Positions 26,701 through 36,687 of a DNA stretch of 64,000 nt are shown here, one piece after another (position 1 is the stretch's first letter; each line of letters begins with the position of its first letter). The stretch lies in contig OZ014417.1 in assembly GCA_963965975.1 (NCBI GenBank), positions 7,188,821 to 7,252,820 of the forward strand, given 5' to 3'. The stretch comes from Xestospongia bergquistia (Eukaryota; Porifera; Demospongiae; Haplosclerida; Petrosiidae). The position numbers were made by a program, and so were the translations under genes. Under the pieces are notes generated by a model. That model searched no databases, was not told the DNA's origin, and was given only the letters and a program-made list of their open reading frames with translations.

Positions 26701-29700
26701 TAATATCAATAAATTATGGTACATATAATACTAATACATTATGGTACATACATATAATACTAATAAATTATGGTACATATATACAATACCAATATATTAT
26801 GGTACATATAACACTAATACATTATAGTATATACATATAATACTAATACATTATAGTATATACATATAATGCCATCCATACCTGCAACACATTGTATGAT
26901 AGCATCAAATTGATGTGAGGTACACAATGGATCATCAGTAAAATTGTAAGAACAATCACTGAAGGAATAGAAGTATGAAGGACAGCTGACATCAATCAGG
27001 ACTTGGTCAGCATCACTACTACCATATGAAGAATCATATTCAAAGAGTGTACCACCTTAAAGAGGAGAAATATATAGCAAAACTCTGTGCATCCTAGTAA
27101 AACGACTAATGATACATTAATTAACTTCAGTAAAATCAGTAAAACATAGCTAACAAATCATATAAGTCAGTATACTAGAAGAGATTAACCACGTGACCTA
27201 CCAGTGTAGCCAAGACCAGAACATGCAGCTTGAATACCCATTAGATCTGAGTCTGTCAAATTACTACCATCATAACATATAGAAGACCATTCTCCATTAA
27301 CACACACTTCAAAAATACCAGCAATAGCTAGTGTACCATTATTTAATTGATAGGTATTGTAGTTCCAAATCCTTGCATTACCTTCAGTACATACTGTGTT
27401 AAAAAGGAGGAAAATGAAGGGAGAAAGAGAAAGTAATAGAATAAAAGAGAGAGGGAAGGAGGGAGGAGAGAGGAAGGGAATAAAAGTGAGAGGAAGTAAG
27501 AGAGAAAAGGAGGGAGTAAGAGAAGAGGGAGAGAAGGAGGGAGGGAGAAGGGAAGAAAGAGAGCAATATTATATGTAAAAGGAGATCAAAGTACTTTTAC
27601 CTTCTCTACATTGCACAATGACTGGTGTACCACTGCAATTACTGGAGATATTATAAGTACAAGAGCCTAAGTAGCCATATGGACAGTCTAAGTTGCTAGC
27701 ATAGAGTCCACTAGAATTGCTACCATAGAGATCACTATTCCAGGGGATGATTGTTGCAATACCTAAAGTTAATAGGATGTAATTACTATTTATGCATCAT
27801 TGAAGAGACATCCATATATATAATAGTTACAGCAAAGAACATGATGGTAGACATTGTATTTAATGTTGCTAATGTACAAAATATGCAACATTAGTGTATG
27901 TAATGGCATATTTATACTGTAAAGAAAAGATCAACACCTTAAAATATCATTTCTATGGAAATTCTATATTATCCATTAATCTCACTGTTTCTGTAGCCAT
28001 CATTATTGCAGGCAAGTGTAGTTAACTGTGTGACATTCAAGCTATCACTGCAGATATCAACATATTGCCCATTATTGTCACAAGCTTCAAGTCTGAATGT
28101 TGTAGTTCGTCTTACAGCATACTCCATAGTAATTTGATAAGATCTTTGGAAATTACCAGGAATACATTGTTGAGCTAGCAAGAGACAGACAGAAAGAAAG
28201 AGAGAGTTATTATAGATATAACTCAACTTGGAATGGTAATTGTGTGTTACTAACCATTAATACATGTGACAACTCCATTAAATCCACTAGGACAGGAACT
28301 AGATACATTGTAAAAACATTGACTGTCAAAATCAGTGATGTTATCAGGATTAATAGGACAAGCAATACTAGTGAATACTATATTATAAGTATAGTTTGTT
28401 AAGTTATAATCTTGGAATTGACCAAACCCAGGAAATGAAAATCCACCACCTGTAAAGAGAATATCGAATACTTTAAATCATCTTAACAATAGAATCATCA
28501 ATGAAAACACTGTAATTACAATGTCACTATTATTATTAACAAAAGTTATTGCAAGGGGCTTCTAGTTTTAAACTCAAAGGTGTACAAGTGGATAACATAC
28601 CATTATATCCAGAGCAAAAGTAATTAACATGATCTTGAGTGATGCCAGACAAACAGGTTGGTTGATAGATATTGTTATAACAGATTTGAGGTACAGCCAC
28701 ATTGAGTGAGCCTCCATTGGGCAAATTAAAGTATGCCTTATTAGCAAGTCTGTAGTCGCCATCATTAGTACAGTAGTATGGGTTAGCAATAACTAAAGAA
28801 AAGAAAAAATGAAAGAATACTGAATAGTCTCCCATCCTCTAAACAGTCCCATTTAATGTTGCTTAACATCAATGATAGCCGAGAGGCTAGACCACTTGGC
28901 TGTCACTGACCTCCTACGATCCTACGTAAGTCTAATTATTGTGTTATAATAATCTCTTACATCTTCTGCATGCTAAATATGCATCACCATTAATGTCACA
29001 TGTACTAGTATCATCCACATCAATGTTACAAGAGCTTAAGCTTGAGTAGCTATAGGTACAATTGATGTAATTGATGATAACAGAATCATCCCGAAATCCA
29101 TAACTTGGTAGCAACAGGGCTCCATCTGTGTATGAGCACGTATATGCATGCACAAATGTGTGAGTGTGTGTGTGTGTGTGTGCGCGTAAGAGAGAGACCA
29201 AGAGACAAAGAGAGACAGAGAAAAAGACAATTAATTATTGTAATATTATCAATCTACTAAATATATAAGGTAGTATGATATGTACAATTCTATTTCACTA
29301 TCAAATCCTGTCATTACATGAATGTCTTAATCTAATAAGAAGTACATTGTACATTATGTGTATTTTAATGCTAACTTAAGCTAATATTAATAACATGTAT
29401 TAATTTTAGGGATTTCCACTAATACAAGATAAGGGTTAAATTTTCTATAGTATAGGCTAAACATTCATTTCATAGATTAGATTGGGCATACCTCAGAATC
29501 AATAAAATAAGTTTGTAGTGAGCTGTTAATCATCAATAACCTTATTATTATTTATTAATGTTATCATTATTCATTATTCATTATAATTTTAATTATGCTT
29601 CAGGAAGTATCCACATAAAAAGCATGTGTTGTTATTATTATAAAAGCATCTACTTTATTCAGTCATCTAGTTAGTTTTATTTCAAAAAGAAAGAAAAGTT

Positions 29701-30092
29701 CTCTTTAGAAATTACACTAAAAGTTAATACATGTACTAGATCTGATAGATTTTAAAAAAGCTTGAAATCAATTAAATTATAATGCAATATATAATAAACT
29801 ATAGTCACTTACCATAATAGCCTAGATCTCTGCAGGCTCTTTCAGCTATATCATTATCAATATAAACATCAGTACCATTCAAACACACATTAATAAATGT
29901 GTTGTTATAGCACAACTCAAGGAGACCATAAACAATTTCATATGAACCATTTAGTCCAACAACTTCAGTGTCCATTTGACGATATTTCAAGTTAACTTGT
30001 CCTTTGTAACTGCAATAACTTTGTGAGTTTGCTAATAGGACATAACTAGTTAATAATAGAGCTATGAAGGTAATCACTAATGAACCCTTCAT
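1926..30092 (-). CDS. Giant adhesion GPCR: signal peptide, 23 SRCR, 12 Ig, EGF, HRM, GAIN/GPS, 7TM
   Basis: Spliced gene of 72 coding exons that I joined by GT-AG sites and frame. Exon lengths sum to 15,201 nt, an exact multiple of three, giving about 5,066 residues. Order: signal peptide (starts MKGSLVITFIALLLTSYVLL, ATG at 30090-30092); SRCR 1-23 (about residues 25-2897); Ig 1 (about 2898-3025); five tandem Ig pairs (to about 4105); EGF (to about 4150); Ig 12 (to about 4239); RRKR (about 4255-4258); HRM-like domain (about 4339-4420); GAIN with GPS (CNHLSS, predicted cut between L4680 and S4681); seven helices; 39-residue acidic tail exon; stop TAA 1926-1928. This is the adhesion (B2) GPCR layout: extracellular recognition modules, self-cleaved GAIN, 7TM signalling in the plasma membrane. 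Ligand and G protein are unknown. SRCR, Ig and EGF introns are almost all phase 1. Exon limits are inferred from splice consensus; alternative splicing of modules is likely but not visible. Confidence 0.88.
6707..7403 (-). CDS. Receptor EGF-like domain and membrane-proximal I-set Ig domain
   Basis: EGF exon 7269-7403: six cysteines in EGF spacing (NEC, TPC, GYC, YYCEC, THC), ending GTHCDQP. Ig exon 6707-6973 begins VNSPPSIVTPPTPQNV and has the I-set hallmarks LTC, IEWLK and DRGQYRCRATN. Both are symmetrical phase-1 exons, 135 and 267 nt. This Ig is diverged from the tandem Ig pairs upstream of it. In the A' copy it differs at two residues (E to G and T to I near GQTL). Confidence 0.87.
7609..11832 (-). 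CDS. Receptor Ig 2-11: five tandem pairs of Ig exons in an 881-bp unit
   Basis: Two Ig exon types alternate. Type A (315 nt: TVLQNSN, SFTCVFRAKPMPSIQW, SGNYKCTG): 11518-11832, 10637-10951, 9756-10070, 8875-9189, 7995-8309. Type B (333 nt: VTLTGPQVPPNEE, LSLNCTV, IAWLKDS, DEGIYTCRTPP): 11127-11459, 10246-10578, 9365-9697, 8485-8817, 7609-7941. The spacing is 881, 881 and 880 bp between the first four units, introns included, and they are nearly identical; the membrane-proximal pair (7609-8309) is clearly older. Each exon has phase-1 ends, so adding or losing a unit keeps the frame. Confidence 0.9.
11969..12352 (-). CDS. Receptor Ig 1, joining SRCR array to Ig array
   Basis: Single 384-nt phase-1 exon. 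Hallmarks: LSLTCTAYFEH, IGWYRNGQRL, DAGEYICMIN. It has an extra CYYNGSQYVCHSD insert with two cysteines between the sheets, which the other Ig domains lack. Acceptor after GATGCAG, donor GTAAGTAT. No close copy elsewhere in the window. Confidence 0.85.
12701..16148 (-). CDS. Receptor SRCR domains 19-23
   Basis: Each domain is made of an 'a' exon and a 'b' exon. SRCR19 15942-16148 and 15554-15727; SRCR20 15257-15442 and 14993-15175; SRCR21 14781-14933 and 14502-14723; SRCR22 14098-14277 and 13420-13602; SRCR23 13139-13306 and 12701-12877. SRCR23a is the most canonical (GTVRIADG, YTGRVEFCYFGEWRTICG, DAAVSCALAGF). In SRCR21 the usual split point is moved: the 'a' exon stops at FCNNTL and the 'b' exon carries VCGQNYIGFPY. 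SRCR22a uses a less usual donor, GTCAGT. The intron 13603-14097 holds a 36-bp minisatellite. Confidence 0.86.
13846..14056. repeat. 36-bp minisatellite in the SRCR22 intron
   Basis: About six tandem copies of a 36-bp AT-rich unit (ATTAATTACC plus TATTATATATAATTATATAT and TTTACT). Because 36 is a multiple of three it yields a false repetitive open frame on the plus strand. Confidence 0.85.
16217..19491 (-). CDS. Receptor SRCR domains 14-18
   Basis: SRCR14 19300-19491 and 18764-18952; SRCR15 18532-18714 and 18248-18421; SRCR16 17807-17995 and 17303-17485; SRCR17 17049-17225 and 16778-16963; SRCR18 16485-16691 and 16217-16390. All are phase-1 exons of 174-207 nt. SRCR17a reads CRDGDFRLYNN then CVLGSWASLCND; SRCR16b reads GFVGTPSG then ATITCQR. 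These two domains are the closest relatives of the start-less SRCR exons at 39755-42228. The intron at 17486-17806 and that at 18953-19299 hold only AT-rich sequence. Confidence 0.86.
19618..23596 (-). CDS. Receptor SRCR domains 9-13
   Basis: SRCR9 23384-23596 and 22811-22984; SRCR10 22206-22409 and 21494-21679; SRCR11 21066-21266 and 20802-20978; SRCR12 20426-20605 and 20151-20324; SRCR13 is one 411-nt exon, 19618-20028, with both halves fused. SRCR12a is canonical (GQVRLTQ, FIEFCDSGRWGSVCCG, DAMIFCRQFGYA). Introns: 21680-22205 and 22985-23383 show no gene; 22410-22810 carries an inverted-repeat element; short (GA)n runs sit beside the acceptors of SRCR11b and SRCR14a. Confidence 0.86.
22567..22750. 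mobile_element. MITE-like element with about 35-bp terminal inverted repeats
   Basis: Left arm 22567-22602 (TAGACCCTCC ... GGGTCT) is inverted at 22717-22750 (AGACCCTTCTCATG ... GAGGGTA) with a few mismatches. Total length about 184 bp, no coding capacity, inside the intron between SRCR10a and SRCR9b. TA dinucleotides at both ends could be a target duplication. Family not recognised. Confidence 0.55.
23728..26347 (-). CDS. Receptor SRCR domains 5-8
   Basis: SRCR5 is one fused exon of 381 nt (25967-26347; begins VDNNCYSSQ, ends IVTCRQG). SRCR6 25644-25832 and 25273-25461; SRCR7 24964-25203 and 24512-24676; SRCR8 24126-24335 and 23728-23889. SRCR7a opens with a Thr/Pro/Ser linker (TTPPTPTPSPSE), the only such spacer seen in the SRCR array, so it may act as a hinge. 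SRCR8b (PIIDTINCPVNVNSFSDC) is the parent-like version of the 3' half of the chimeric exon at 40088-40288. Confidence 0.86.
26460..26870. repeat. 25/29-bp minisatellite in the SRCR5-SRCR4 intron
   Basis: Roughly 14-16 tandem copies of a unit around TAATACATTATGGTACATAC, mostly 29 bp with interspersed 25-bp shortened units. False plus-strand frames (HTYNTNTLWY repeats) arise from it. It fills nearly the whole intron. Confidence 0.85.
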
Positions 30093-30102
30093 GGTGAATG
30101 AG
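26882..30102 (-). CDS. Receptor signal peptide and SRCR domains 1-4
   Basis: Second gene exon 29813-30102 has ten 5' UTR bases (acceptor CTCTCTCTCCTAG), the ATG, a signal peptide ending near LLANSQ, and SRCR1a. Then SRCR1b 28961-29125; SRCR2 28601-28792 and 28255-28449; SRCR3 27986-28174 and 27601-27762; SRCR4 27202-27393 and 26882-27055. The start was chosen because it opens a hydrophobic leader directly after a good acceptor and matches the downstream frame. The intron at 29126-29812 (687 nt) is AT-rich with a (GT)n run at about 29159-29180 and no gene; 26348-26881 is a minisatellite; 27394-27600 is polypurine. Confidence 0.87.
27396..27577. repeat. Polypurine (GA-rich) tract in the SRCR4-SRCR3 intron
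   Basis: About 180 bases almost wholly A and G on the plus strand (so polypyrimidine in the transcript) just 5' of the SRCR4a acceptor. It is interrupted by only a few pyrimidines. It may act as an extended polypyrimidine tract or form triplex DNA; this is inference. Confidence 0.7.
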
Positions 30103-31478
30103 CTAGGAGAGAGAGATAGATTATTACAACTAGTCTTACATCTTTTTGAGTTTATATCCAATTATAGAAATTGTAGGGTTTTGTAAATTAACTTACCACT
30201 CTTTAAATAAGCAGAAAGTGCACAGTATACAACATTAAGTTTTAAGATTTATTTAATATATCAAAAGACATGTTGTTAAAAATACCAGAACATTATATCA
30301 ATTTAGAATGGGGGAGTTACTACTACACCTTTTCATCATATATATAACAGTATACATAAGTTAATCCATCTCAAATCTGAGACATTCTAATAATATTCAT
30401 TAGTCTCAAGGTCAAATGGCAGCTGGTGTTCGTACACATAATTGATGCAACACACAATGGGTTTATAGTACTCCACCATAACATAAGTAAGCAATGTTGC
30501 TGACACCATTAAGTCACAAAATATCAAAACCAATATGAAAGTTAACACTACTACCAACTATTGTATACCCTTACCAATCACTGTTTGATATTCTTTCTTA
30601 CTCTGATTGCACATGGTATAACAATAAAGTTCAATTTGATTTACCAAATATTTGCTATTGTTATTACTGTTGTTACTAACTAACTTTACTGTAATCTATT
30701 ACTACAGTCATTGATCCATTGTATGTAATCTTTCTATTATCCCATGACTGCTAGATAACATATTTGTTAATGCTGTTTTAATTATGTTTTATTCATTCTA
30801 AAAATAAACACTAACTCAATTTTATAACTCTGACTAAGAATGAGCTAGAAAGAAATGGTTTGTACTATGAAAAAGGCCTTACAAGTCATTGGCCAATTAC
30901 ATGTAATCTTTCTATTATCCTATGACTGCTTATTGTATAAATAACATAATTGTAGTTTTGTCTTTAGTTATACTTTGTTTATATTGATAATAAACACTAT
31001 CTCACTGTTATAACTCTGGCTAGGAATGTAGCTAGAGAGAAATGGTTTGTAGTATGAAAAAGGCTTTACAAGTCTGGAAGTTTATCAAAAGATTTGAGTG
31101 CTAACTATTTAGGAAAGTAGCAAATCATAAATCCATATAAAATAAATTGCATTCTTCACATTCCACCATGACCTTATGTCACACATAATTTGCATATTAT
31201 TAACAAGTGCTTATTACAAGTGTTCAATCATTCTTGACATGAACAGAGTATAACTAAAACTAAAACCCTTTTATTTAAGCCTAGTTTTGTTTATTTAACT
31301 AATTATATCTATCTAAAATCATCTGCTGAGAGGACAAGACTAATAATAACTAACTAAAGTTCTGCTAGTTATATTGATACATACAGAAAATGAGCCATAA
31401 TATATTTTGATGATAGAAATGAATAGCTAATTTTGTCAATACTAATCAATAGAACGTAGTAACACATATATACATACA

Positions 31479-31510
<32 letters not shown>

Positions 31511-31530
31511 CATACATATACATACATACA

Positions 31531-31562
<32 letters not shown>

Positions 31563-31594
31563 CATACATACATACATACATATACATACATACA

Positions 31595-31626
<32 letters not shown>

Positions 31627-31654
31627 CATACATACATACATACATACATATACA

Positions 31655-31706
<52 letters not shown>

Positions 31707-33935
31707 TCATTTACAATATCTGTCAGCTAAACACCATACAGTAAATTAGCAGCCATATTGTATCATCTGACTAGTACTATAAAGGGTTAGTATTAGTCAT
31801 TGTTTGTTTGTCTATGATTGCTTTTAGTTAGTATTAGTTAGTTTTAACTTTTTTATGGCCTTTATGATTGCTTATTGTACCAGGGTTTTTACCATCAATG
31901 TGACTTGAGTCAAATGGGCACAAACACAGTAATCTTTGTACATTGATTGCTTTATTCTTTAGAGAACAAAGTGTCAACTAGTCAAAGTGCATTGACAAAA
32001 TGAAAGCTACAATTCTAAGACATTAAAGCTAAACAGGTTGACAATATTGTTACATTACAATTACTACAATACCAATACAGAACACACTGTTACTATCCCT
32101 GACTGGTTTGATAGGATTTGACATCAAAGGACATCACATGACTACTATAGAAGTTACTAAAGAAAAAATACCAATCTTGTAATAGTTATAAAAGTTTCTG
32201 TACAGTCAATATTACCAGTATTATACAGTATAAAAGTTACTAAGCTATCAATATCAATATCACATGACAACTAAAGTATATGTTTCCAAAGGATATACTT
32301 CTTTTTACGAAGATTTAGTCTTTGCCATGAGAAAAATGTGTAAAATTACAAAATTAATTCAGTAATATAGCAGATAAGAAGCAATCAGAAAAATAGAATC
32401 ACACGTAAAGTTCTAATGGCAATTGTTGAGTTTACAAAAAAATAATATATATACAATATATATAGTATATATTATTACTTTGTACAGAGGATATTTGCAA
32501 GTGAAATAGTATTATATTGTTGTAGTAATGTTTCAGTTTTTCTTTTTCACTTTTAGTTGATTATAGTTATATATTGGCCCTTGAACAATGTTTTTAGATG
32601 GCCATAGTTAGTTATTTCTTGTATTATAAATATTTCAGTTATTGTATGTGGTTTTAGTTATAATGTAGATAAAGTGCTGGGAAGAATCACCTAATGAATA
32701 GTCTTAAACTAATAGATTATTCAGTATGCTATAGACCAAGTTATATTGTTTACCAAATAAACCAAACTCTTATTGGATGTATATAACTAGACTAAACTAA
32801 AAGGAATTTAGTTTTAATTATAATTAAATAAAATACCACTATATTACTGACAAAATATTCTTTGTATTTTGATGATATACTAATACCAGTTAAAGAAGAC
32901 TGCATCTTACAAAAACTATCACAAAATATTTTGCTCAATTTATGATATCAACATAAAGTGTCATGAATGCTCCATGAAAAAACAACCTTCTAATAAGTGA
33001 CATAAAATACTACTGTAGAACTTCCCTCCACTTAGCTTGTACAATCTCCAGGTGATCTGATTGGTCAGGAAATCATAAAGCTTTCTTAGCTATTACCAAA
33101 GACATGAAACTATATCTGACCTCAATTAGGATCGTGGACCAATATAGAAATTAAGGTAATTAATTTTAGTTTGCATTTAGTTCCCATTAAACCCACATTA
33201 AGGTTAGGTTTAGTGTTAAAGTCATTGGGGTCAGGATTAGCAACCAATATAGGAGTATTGAGGTTATGCATCTACTTCTTACACACCCACTGGCTCAAAT
33301 AAAGCCCTCCCTCCTCACATCTGTACTCTGGCTTCATAGGATTTGTTAGTAGACTTCTAAATTTCATGATTTCAATACTCTTAACCACCAAATCTTACTT
33401 ATACTGAAGTTATAAAACGATTCATGGCAAATTGACCATACAGGATGTCGTACTTCTGCATGTAACCAGTTACCTAGCAATGTGCCACACAGTTCTATTT
33501 TGATAACCTTATAGGTTTAGGGAATTAAAAACCAGACCAATGAACAAATTTACATCCAAAAGCTGTTGCATCAACTAATATACGATGGTTCATTTAAAAC
33601 CATAAAGAAAATGTGTGGGACACTCACCAATAAGCCTAGCATAGTAATTCTACTCAACACACACACACACACTCTCTCTCTCAAAACCTATGCACACAGC
33701 AAACTATTCAAGCCATACAAATATATCTATACATAAATAAGTGTCTTACTTAAGGCTGCATTATTGCAATTGAATTTTTTAAATTACGATTGCAATTGCC
33801 CACGCTAACTTCAGACTAATAATATATACAGAATGTAAATGAGAAACAGTAGCTGCAGCCAACAGCAGCTGCTAGTAAATTGTAGCCAGCTGCTAACATA
33901 GTATAGGAGTACATTTGTAACTACATCATACTTAC
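30103..33935 (-). other. Intron 1 of the receptor gene (3.8 kb)
   Basis: Lies between the noncoding first exon and the signal-peptide exon. It contains a diverged tandem dimer of about 180 bp (about 30700-30885 and 30890-31080; both share 'gtaatctttctattatcc' and 'gaaatggtttgta'), a TACA/TA simple-sequence block, and the left edge (31194) of the segment duplicated at 52831. No coding sequence was recognised. Confidence 0.6.
31465..31703. repeat. (TACA)n plus (TA)n simple-sequence block
   Basis: About 190 bases of TACA repeats with periodic ATAC interruptions, followed by about 45 bases of TA. It produces false overlapping MYVCMYV frames on the minus strand. The copy at 53102-53338 has one TA unit fewer. 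Confidence 0.9.
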
Positions 33936-34010
33936 ATTTCGTGCTTGCTTTTTTGAGCAGACTTGTCTCGTTAGCAGCACTTCACACACCAAAGAAACAT
34001 CAAAGGGTGA
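33936..34010 (-). other. Noncoding first exon (5' UTR) of the giant receptor
   Basis: Minus strand, ending at a consensus donor (AAAT then GTAAGTATG). Its core, CTAACGAGACAAGTCTGCTC followed by GCAAGCAC, is matched by a second exon at 43384, also directly before a GTAAG donor. Conservation of exon, donor and promoter at two places supports a real first exon. It would splice to the acceptor at 30102. The 5' limit is estimated from the TATA-like box. Confidence 0.6.
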
Positions 34011-34037
34011 ACACTGAGCAACCAGCACTCGCTGTTC

Positions 34038-34081
34038 TTATAACTGACAGCACATTTGAGCTACTATTAGCTCCGCCCACA
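34038..34081 (-). promoter_or_regulatory. Core promoter of the receptor: TATA-like box and GC box
   Basis: TTATAA at 34038-34043 and, about 28 bp further upstream, GTGGGCGGAG (34071-34080), a GC-box type element rare in this AT-rich DNA. The homologous first exon at 43384 has the same pair (TTATAA 43489-43494; CTCCGCC on the plus strand, 43515-43521) at similar spacing. Confidence 0.55.
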
Positions 34082-36064
34082 TTATGTCAATTAACAGTAG
34101 TGTAACAATAATTATGAAAGTGTGTCAATAGCTGGATGGATGAGCAGATGGATAGTTGCATTGAATGATGGATAGATTAAAACCAATTAAAGACAGTCAA
34201 ATTGACATGACTGGATATTGGATATATTAGGCTCTATCCATGATAACGCTTCATGATTCTATACAAACATGTATGAATGAACTCTAAATTTGTAACTAAA
34301 AGTGTCTACCATTACTGTAATAGTGTAGTTCTTTATAGAAGTACAAGTTTCACAGAAAGGTATGTTATGTTTGCAATTAAAAAAAACTGTACTTCAACCT
34401 GTAGTAATACTAACTTTATTAATAGCTGTCACTTCTATTTTTAGCAGCAAAAGGATTTAGTACTATTTATAGAGTATGTGTTGATCACATGGAGTGTAGT
34501 TAACACTTATTCTAATATTAACCATTACCTCATGACTCTTGAAATTAAGAATGTGCTATATACACAGTATAGATTGTAGCTATTGTTGTTCTACTATCAG
34601 TGTACATAAATCTGTCACCGAAAAAGTACATGTACATGTATAGATAATAATGAATACATGTGTGTGCATTTGTCTAGGTCATCAATTAAGAATATTTTAA
34701 TAGGTACATAATTACATGTTAAGTGTTGTTATTAACATTGTATGAGATATGACTAAGATGAGGAGAAGTCATCATGAAGAAGTATTCTTTTTTGTCTACA
34801 TCTCATTTTAGCTACTCTCATTTATGTCATCTTGCTTACACAAACTAAACCACTAAACCCTACAAGATTATAGGGAAGGTAATATACTTGTAGGCAAAAT
34901 GAGAGTAGGAGAAATGAGATGTACACAAAGTGAGAAACACCTATCATGAAATAATTATTATATTAGCAATTGAGTTATAACATGTTCATATACTTATGGT
35001 ACATGTAGCTAGGATTACAATACATAACATATGATATAAATTTTGTGCTAAATTCATTGCTACATTTTACTCACCTAAGACCTACAATGTGACGAAGCTA
35101 TATTAGAATATCCTATGATATTATATAATACACAATTTATATAGATAGTTCATACTTATATATTAAAATGTGGTTTATGTAGGTTAATTTAGTTGTAGAC
35201 AGCTTATTATAGTAATTTTGAGATCATAGCTTCAGCTGGAATCACTACTGAACATTGGTATTTTTCCCACACATTTTACTCACTCCATTGTACATGCATT
35301 TCCTGACACTGATAGTTCATTGATGCTTCAAAAATAATTATATAATTCATAAGTGATATGCATGCACAAAAGATAATAAGCTATATATAAACTCACCTAC
35401 CTTATCATATTAATCACAATTCATTGAGTTTTTGACGACCATTCACAAGCAAAGTTTGCTATTCACTAAAATGTATAATAATTTTAGTTACAATATCATT
35501 ATTGTGAGATAAAATTGAAATTGCTTTTATTAGGTAGACATTAGTACTACCAGTGTAGAGATGGCATAATGTTCTTTCTCTTTTTATGTTTAAAACACCT
35601 TTACTAAAATATTTAGCTATAGTTAAATCACATTAAACTACATTAATGGTTTCATTGATTATCCTCATCATAGAACATGTAAAAATTACTTAATATTGAA
35701 TTGTAGAATATAATTTACTATAAATAGCTACAACAGGAGTAATGTTACTAATTATAGTAAAGTTGACATAGTCGTGTCTAATACTTCATTCATGTAGTTC
35801 ATTATTACAAACTCCAACAACAAAATTTTAATATTCCTAAAGTTGACTTTCTAATCAATATTAATTATATATATATAGTGTTTATGATACGTCCAACCAC
35901 TCTTAGTTCAATATATTAATAATATAGATGTGTATATAATATTATTATATATTTTTTTCTTAGTTCAATAAGAGGTTTCAACAGATAATCAGATGTACTC
36001 TAATATTGTGATAAATAATTATATGTACTAATAATATGTGTTATTTAACAAGAAACAAATGAAA

Positions 36065-36103
<39 letters not shown>

Positions 36104-36687
36104 TATTAAATTGTAACAGATGATTGTTTTGTTATACAATAACATTTTAAGATATTATTGAGAGGTGTAGTAATAACTTAGACCTATGATCTACTAAACC
36201 GTAGACTAAATTGATTTGTAAAATTGTTTGTGAGCCAATCTACCTCCTCACATTGTAGTATAAAGTAAGTGACAAATAACAATTTAAAAATAGTATATTA
36301 AGTACTGTTAAAGGAATGCTATACTTTAATTGGTAAACATTAAAGCCTAACTGTATTAATTTAGCCACTTTTACCAGTACTTAAAACATTACTTTTTGAT
36401 AGTTTATATTTGTGACATAGTTTATATATTAGCACTATATATACTTTATAATATAATATGTACATAAGTACATGTAAATAGGTTGTTTATATGTACATAT
36501 GTACATGTAAATAGGTTATTTATATGTACATATGTACATGATAACATGTATATGTACATAGATACACGATCATACATCATGTGTGTTAAGCTTCACATCT
36601 TTAATAATAAAGCAGGTTTCATCCTGTCTAACATTGTTTTTGTCTGTGATATATCCTTTCACGTTGTCTGTGTCTTTGTACACTTAG
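34082..36687. other. Intergenic stretch without a recognised gene
   Basis: AT-rich sequence between the receptor promoter and the VMP1 relic. It holds an imperfect 32-bp inverted repeat (34792-34823 and 34897-34928) and a (CT)n run at about 36069-36100. N-terminal VMP1 exons were looked for upstream of 36688 and not found. Confidence 0.5.
34792..34928. repeat. Imperfect 32-bp inverted repeat, possible MITE
   Basis: Left arm starts TTGTCTACATCTCATTTTAG; the right arm, read inverted, matches with about four mismatches. The loop is about 73 bp. No coding sequence and no obvious target duplication. Confidence 0.45.

Noticed and set aside
26460..26870. Possible CRISPR-like array
   Set aside because: Units are head-to-tail 25/29-bp repeats without unique spacers, in an animal intron.
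1926..30092. Splitting the receptor into a secreted SRCR protein plus a separate Ig-GPCR gene
   Set aside because: The exon chain 12701-12877 to 11969-12352 keeps phase 1 and no stop, polyadenylation signal, promoter or new signal peptide was seen between them; still open to transcript testing.
31369..31710. Overlapping minus-strand frames with MYVCMYV repeats
   Set aside because: Translations of a TACA tetranucleotide repeat in all frames; not genes.
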